Positions 43,197 to 46,129 of a stretch of DNA of 46,129 bases are shown here, piece by piece. Under the pieces are notes generated by a model. That model made no database searches. It was not told the DNA's origin and worked only from the letters and a program-made list of their open reading frames with translations. Source of the DNA: SAR202 cluster bacterium (lineage in GTDB: Bacteria > Chloroflexota > Dehalococcoidia > Lucifugimonadales > VGZY01); NCBI GenBank assembly GCA_016872355.1, contig VGZY01000016.1:1-46129 (forward strand). The letters run 5' to 3'. The position numbers and the translations under genes are program-made. Position 1 is the stretch's first letter. The number at the start of each line of letters is the position of its first letter.

Positions 43197-43234
43197 CCTC
43201 TCTCCCTAGCCCTCTCTCCGTCCACGGAGAGAGG
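43197..43234. repeat. Hairpin repeat between nuoD and nuoH
   Basis: A 10-bp perfect stem (CCTCTCTCCG / CGGAGAGAGG) with a 4-nt loop is preceded by a second CCTCTCTCCCTAGC unit. It lies in the longest nuo gap, next to the nuoH ribosome-binding site, and may modulate translation or transcript stability. It resembles the repeat at 11526. Confidence 0.55.
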
Positions 43235-43264
43235 AAACAGGGCCAACAGCCATGTGGAGCTCGC

Positions 43265-44368
43265 CTATCTGTCTACTTCGCCGAGCACGATGTCCGTGCT
43301 GCCGAAGATGATGATCATGTCCGCCATCTTCCAGCCCACCAGCATTTCCCTCAGCAGGCTCAGGTTGATCAGCGACGGGGCGCGTATCTTGCACCTGTAG
43401 GGAGAAATGCCGCCGTCGCTAACCAGGTAGAACCCCAGCTCGCCCTTGGGCGCTTCAACCGACGCGTAGGCGTCGCCGACCGGCGGGCGGATGAAGAACG
43501 GCCCCGGGGTCCTCGTGGGCCCCTCGGGGATCTGCTGAATACACTGCTTGATTATCTTGACGCTCTCCCGCATCTCAAGGATGCGGATGTAGTACCTGTC
43601 GTATGTGTCCCCGCGCGAGCCGATGGGTACATCGAACTCCATGCGGTCGTAGACCTCGTACGGGTTGGCCTTTCGCAGGTCCCACTTGACGCCGGAGGCC
43701 CGCAGGATGGGGCCTGAGAGGGACCCGTTGATCGCAGCCTCGGGCCTGATGATGCCGGCATTCTGAGTGCGCGCCAGGACGATCTCGTTGCCTGAGATAA
43801 GCTGGTCGAGCTCGTCGATATACATCGGCATGTCGCGCATAAGGATGTCCAGCGCGGGCCAGAACTCCCTGGGCGCGTCCTGGGTGACGCCGCCGGGACG
43901 CATGTAGCTCAGGGTCACGCGCGCGCCGCAGAGCATCTCAAAGAGGTCCAGGATGCGCTCGCGCTCGCGGAAAGCGTACATGAGCGGCGTTGCGAACGCG
44001 CCGAGCTCCTGCAGCAGGAAGCCCGTGGCGATCATGTGGCTGGCGATGCGCTGAAGCTCCGAGCATATGACGCGGAGATACTTCGCGCGCTCCGGGACGG
44101 GGATGCCGGCTAGCTTTTCGACTGCGCTCACATATGCCAGGTTGTTGGTCATGCTGGACACGTAGTCCAGGCGGTCCGTCAGCGTGACGATCTGCACGTA
44201 AGTGCGCTCTTCGGCCAGCTTCTCGGTGCCCCTGTGCAAATAGCCGAAGACGGGTTCGATATCGAGCACCAGCTCGCCGTCGAACTTGACGCGCAGCCTG
44301 AACACGCCGTGCGTGCTCGGGTGCTGCGGTCCAAGGTTGATTGTGATCGGCTCTGTGCGTATTGCCAT
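43265..44368 (-). CDS. nuoD: NADH-quinone oxidoreductase subunit D
   Basis: Large hydrophilic subunit of the quinone site, 367 residues, unfused to NuoC. NLGPQHPSTHGVFRL contains the HPSTHG loop. EPVFGYLHRGTEKLAE, YVSSMTNNLAYVSAVEKLAGI and the C-terminal EAPKGELGFYLVSDGG, CKIRAPSL and IIFGSTDIVLGEVDR are all present. The final Asp-Arg matches the family end. Confidence 0.97.
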   Translation of the reverse strand: MAIRTEPITINLGPQHPSTHGVFRLRVKFDGELVLDIEPVFGYLHRGTEKLAEERTYVQIVTLTDRLDYVSSMTNNLAYVSAVEKLAGIPVPERAKYLRVICSELQRIASHMIATGFLLQELGAFATPLMYAFRERERILDLFEMLCGARVTLSYMRPGGVTQDAPREFWPALDILMRDMPMYIDELDQLISGNEIVLARTQNAGIIRPEAAINGSLSGPILRASGVKWDLRKANPYEVYDRMEFDVPIGSRGDTYDRYYIRILEMRESVKIIKQCIQQIPEGPTRTPGPFFIRPPVGDAYASVEAPKGELGFYLVSDGGISPYRCKIRAPSLINLSLLREMLVGWKMADMIIIFGSTDIVLGEVDR

Positions 44369-44396
44369 TTAGCTAACACTATCGGTCGGACACGTG

Positions 44397-44840
44397 CTAT
44401 CTCAGGAAGTCTTTCCTTAACGGGTGCCCTTCGAAGCCCTCCCAGAGGAGGATGCGCTTCATGTTGGGGTGACCGTCAAAGTGGATGCCCATGAGGTCCC
44501 AGACCTCGCGCTCCTGCAGGTCCGCGCCCTTCCACACGTCCATCACCGACGCCACGGCGGGCCGGTTGCGCCCGTAAAGGCGCGTCTTGAGGACGGCGTT
44601 GTGGTTCTTTCTGAGAGAGCGGAGGTGGTAGACCATCTCAAAATACTCGACGTAGTCGACGGCGCTGACCGCGACCAGGTAGTTGAAGTCCATCTCCTGG
44701 TCCGTCTTCAGGAAGCTTGCAACGGCGTGGACCGCGTCCGGCTTTACCCAGACGTCGGTCGCGCTCCAGTCGACGACGGCGGCTGGGTGCTCCTGCTTGA
44801 TGCGCTCGGCGACTGCTGCGCCCGGCAGTTCTCTCGCCAT
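44397..44840 (-). CDS. nuoC: NADH-quinone oxidoreductase subunit C
   Basis: The 30-kDa-type hydrophilic subunit, 147 residues. The conserved C-terminal motif is EREVWDLMGIHFDGHPNMKRILLWEGFEGHPLRKDF. The ATG at 44840 overlaps the nuoB stop (TAATG). It is a separate protein rather than a NuoCD fusion. Confidence 0.95.
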   Translation of the reverse strand: MARELPGAAVAERIKQEHPAAVVDWSATDVWVKPDAVHAVASFLKTDQEMDFNYLVAVSAVDYVEYFEMVYHLRSLRKNHNAVLKTRLYGRNRPAVASVMDVWKGADLQEREVWDLMGIHFDGHPNMKRILLWEGFEGHPLRKDFLR

Positions 44841-45532
44841 TACCCCGCGGCCTTTCCGTTCTGTGGAGGGTGCTGGTCCTGGCGCAGGGGCGCTTCGTGC
44901 TGGCTGACGGCCGCCAGCTTGCCGCCTGTAACCGAGTAGCGCTTGATCTTCTCGTGCAGCTGCATGATGCCGTACAGCAGGGCGTCCGGCCTTGGAGGGC
45001 AGCCAGGGACGTACACGTCCACCGGGATTATGTGGTTCACGCCCGGGACGACAGCGTAAGACTCGTAGTAAGGGCCGCCGCTGGTGGCGCACACGCCCAT
45101 GGATATCACCCACTTGGGCTCCGCCATCTGCCTGTACACCCGCTCAATGGCCGGGGCCATTTTCCAGGTCACGGTGCCAGCGACGATCATCAGGTCTGCC
45201 TGCCTCGGGGAGGCCCTGAAAGCCTCCATACCGAAGCGGGAAAGGTCGAACCTGCACATGGCGCTCGCCATCATTTCGAAGGCGCAGCAGGCCAGACCGA
45301 ACGACAGGGGCCACACGGAGGCCTTTCGGCCCCAGTTGATCAGCGCGTCCACGGACGTAATCGCCAGGTTGCGCTTGAGGTCGTCAGGCACCTCTATCAA
45401 GGGGTCGGAGATCGGGTCTATGTTATGGGTCTTGAGGTAATTGATGTAGTCGCCCTCGGACCTGTCCAGCTCCCACGTTGTGTTGTGGAGCGGGATGCCG
45501 GCCGGGGAGGGCTTGAGGATTTCTGTAGACAT
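44840..45532 (-). CDS. nuoB: NADH-quinone oxidoreductase subunit B
   Basis: Carrier of cluster N2, the last iron-sulfur centre before quinone; 230 residues. Ligands are C82/C83 (LACCAFEM), C148 ([11 protein letters not shown]) and C178 ([13 protein letters not shown]). The N-terminal ~50 residues and the C-terminal Gln/Pro-rich tail extend beyond the core. The start is 6 nt below the nuoA stop. Confidence 0.97.
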   Translation of the reverse strand: MSTEILKPSPAGIPLHNTTWELDRSEGDYINYLKTHNIDPISDPLIEVPDDLKRNLAITSVDALINWGRKASVWPLSFGLACCAFEMMASAMCRFDLSRFGMEAFRASPRQADLMIVAGTVTWKMAPAIERVYRQMAEPKWVISMGVCATSGGPYYESYAVVPGVNHIIPVDVYVPGCPPRPDALLYGIMQLHEKIKRYSVTGGKLAAVSQHEAPLRQDQHPPQNGKAAG

Positions 45533-45538
45533 GTGCGC

Positions 45539-45952
45539 CTACCTCCACTCCAGGGCGCCCTTGCGCCAGGCGTGCAGCCACCCAACCATGAGGATGCCGA
45601 TGAAGATGGCCATCTCTATCAGCACGAAGGCGCCGAACTCGCGCGACATTACGCCGAAGCTGGCGGCCCACGGGAAGAGGAAGACCACTTCAATATCGAA
45701 GATTACGAAGATGAGAGCGAGGGTGTAGAAGCGGAAGTTGAACCGGCTCCAGACGCCGGAAAGCGTCTCGAAACCGCATTCGTAGATGCTCATCTTGACG
45801 GCGTCCGGCTTTTTGGGCCTGATCTTGACGATGGAGGCAGCCCATGAGGCCAGGAGCATTCCGGTGGGCACTGCGACGGCGAGGGCTATGAAGATAGCGA
45901 TAAGCCCGTACTGACGAAAGTAGTCGTCCAGCATGACACTCTCTGCGCTCAT
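45539..45952 (-). CDS. nuoA: NADH-quinone oxidoreductase subunit A
   Basis: Three-helix membrane subunit, 137 residues. The conserved YECGFETLSGVWSRFNFRFYTLALIFVIFDIEVVFLFPWA marks NuoA. The start may be 45952, or the internal ATG at 45934, which has AGAGAG upstream and would fit the promoter at 45959-45987 better. First gene of the operon. Confidence 0.95.
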   Translation of the reverse strand: MSAESVMLDDYFRQYGLIAIFIALAVAVPTGMLLASWAASIVKIRPKKPDAVKMSIYECGFETLSGVWSRFNFRFYTLALIFVIFDIEVVFLFPWAASFGVMSREFGAFVLIEMAIFIGILMVGWLHAWRKGALEWR

Positions 45953-45958
45953 GCCGGT

Positions 45959-45987
45959 AATGTAGCATAGTGCCCCTAGCTTGGCAA
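45959..45987 (-). promoter_or_regulatory. Candidate sigma-70-type promoter of nuo
   Basis: On the minus strand TTGCCA (-35) and TACATT (-10) are separated by 17 nt. Transcription would start about at the first nuoA ATG, giving either a leaderless transcript or use of the ATG at 45934. The -35 box lies next to a GTGA..TTGTCA motif of the neighbouring IS end. Confidence 0.45.
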
Positions 45988-46012
45988 GTGAAGTTTGTCA
46001 CAATGTCTTTGC

Positions 46013-46055
46013 TCAGTGATATTGTCAGTAGGTAACTGCTCAGTGAATATGTCAG
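46013..46055 (+). repeat. Paired 16-nt motif upstream of right transposase (probable IS end)
   Basis: TCAGTGATATTGTCAG (46013-46028) recurs as TCAGTGAATATGTCAG (46040-46055), 27 nt apart. The same pair precedes the left transposase fragment. A third, weaker copy with GTGA...TTGTCA is at 45988-46000. These look like transposase-binding repeats. Confidence 0.6.
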
Positions 46056-46058
46056 TCC

Positions 46059-46129
46059 ATGAGAGGACTACATTTGACCGAGCGAGAAGCGAAGAGAGCA
46101 CAGATACTGAACCTTGTTCTGGAGGGGCG
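46059..46129 (+). CDS. Transposase, N-terminal fragment (cut by window edge)
   Basis: From the ATG at 46059, 23 codons are visible. They read MRGLHLTEREAKRAQILN followed by LVLEG. The EREAKR....LN.VL core matches the left-end fragment. The family is probably ISNCY/IS1202-like, judged from this helix alone. The gene reads out of the window; the element's upstream end abuts the nuo promoter region. Confidence 0.55.
   Translation, partial: MRGLHLTEREAKRAQILNLVLEG

Overview
The window is high-GC bacterial DNA. A SAR202-like or other Dehalococcoidia-type Chloroflexota genome is the best guess. This rests on the gene mix: a nuo operon without E/F/G, DUF5666-type repeat proteins, Pro/Thr-linker lipoproteins, an enolase-superfamily gene beside several Gfo/Idh/MocA-type genes, a phytanoyl-CoA-dioxygenase-like enzyme, and abundant hairpin-type intergenic repeats. 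No rRNA, tRNA or CRISPR was seen, so the taxon is an inference. Both ends break inside the first ~22 codons of two related but non-identical transposase genes that read outward, so the window probably ends in insertion sequences.

Layout. 0.2-5.4 kb: sucA-sucB (2-oxoglutarate dehydrogenase E1 and E2, no E3) followed by a PhyH-like 2-oxoglutarate-dependent dioxygenase. 5.5-8.3 kb: a CocE-type hydrolase pseudogene (two ochre codons at expected Tyr positions plus one frameshift), a small glutaredoxin and a TlpA-like redoxin. 8.3-12.6 kb, minus strand: a RidA/PurF pair, a methyltransferase with a DUF559 nuclease-like protein, and a D-2-hydroxyacid dehydrogenase. 12.8-16.7 kb: an unrecognised membrane protein with three internal repeats, then two intramembrane proteases (CPBP and rhomboid). 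16.8-33.6 kb: a catabolic region with a transaldolase-like protein, two Gfo/Idh/MocA oxidoreductases (one frameshifted), an enolase-superfamily protein with an altered metal site, two probable carbohydrate-active proteins, an RraA-type protein and two paralogous sugar-phosphate-isomerase-like TIM barrels. Set within it are a two-component system, a lipoprotein and an exported protein of ten DUF5666-like repeats. 33.7-46.0 kb, minus strand: nuoABCDHIJK, a DUF2007-like gene, nuoLMN, then NAD kinase and a NUDIX hydrolase.

How the genes fit together. SucAB and complex I are core energy metabolism. NAD kinase and NUDIX downstream of nuo suggest linked pyridine-nucleotide handling. The central genes look like a pathway for oxidising and cleaving sugars or sugar acids whose substrate cannot be read from sequence. 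The two-component genes and exported repeat proteins look like a sensing and cell-surface module.

Repeats are unusually rich: degenerate 7-bp tandem repeats at four gene boundaries, GGAATTCC-centred palindromes, a 25-bp perfect inverted repeat, and a ~280-bp inverted-repeat element flanked by a 12-bp direct repeat that looks like a non-autonomous mobile element.
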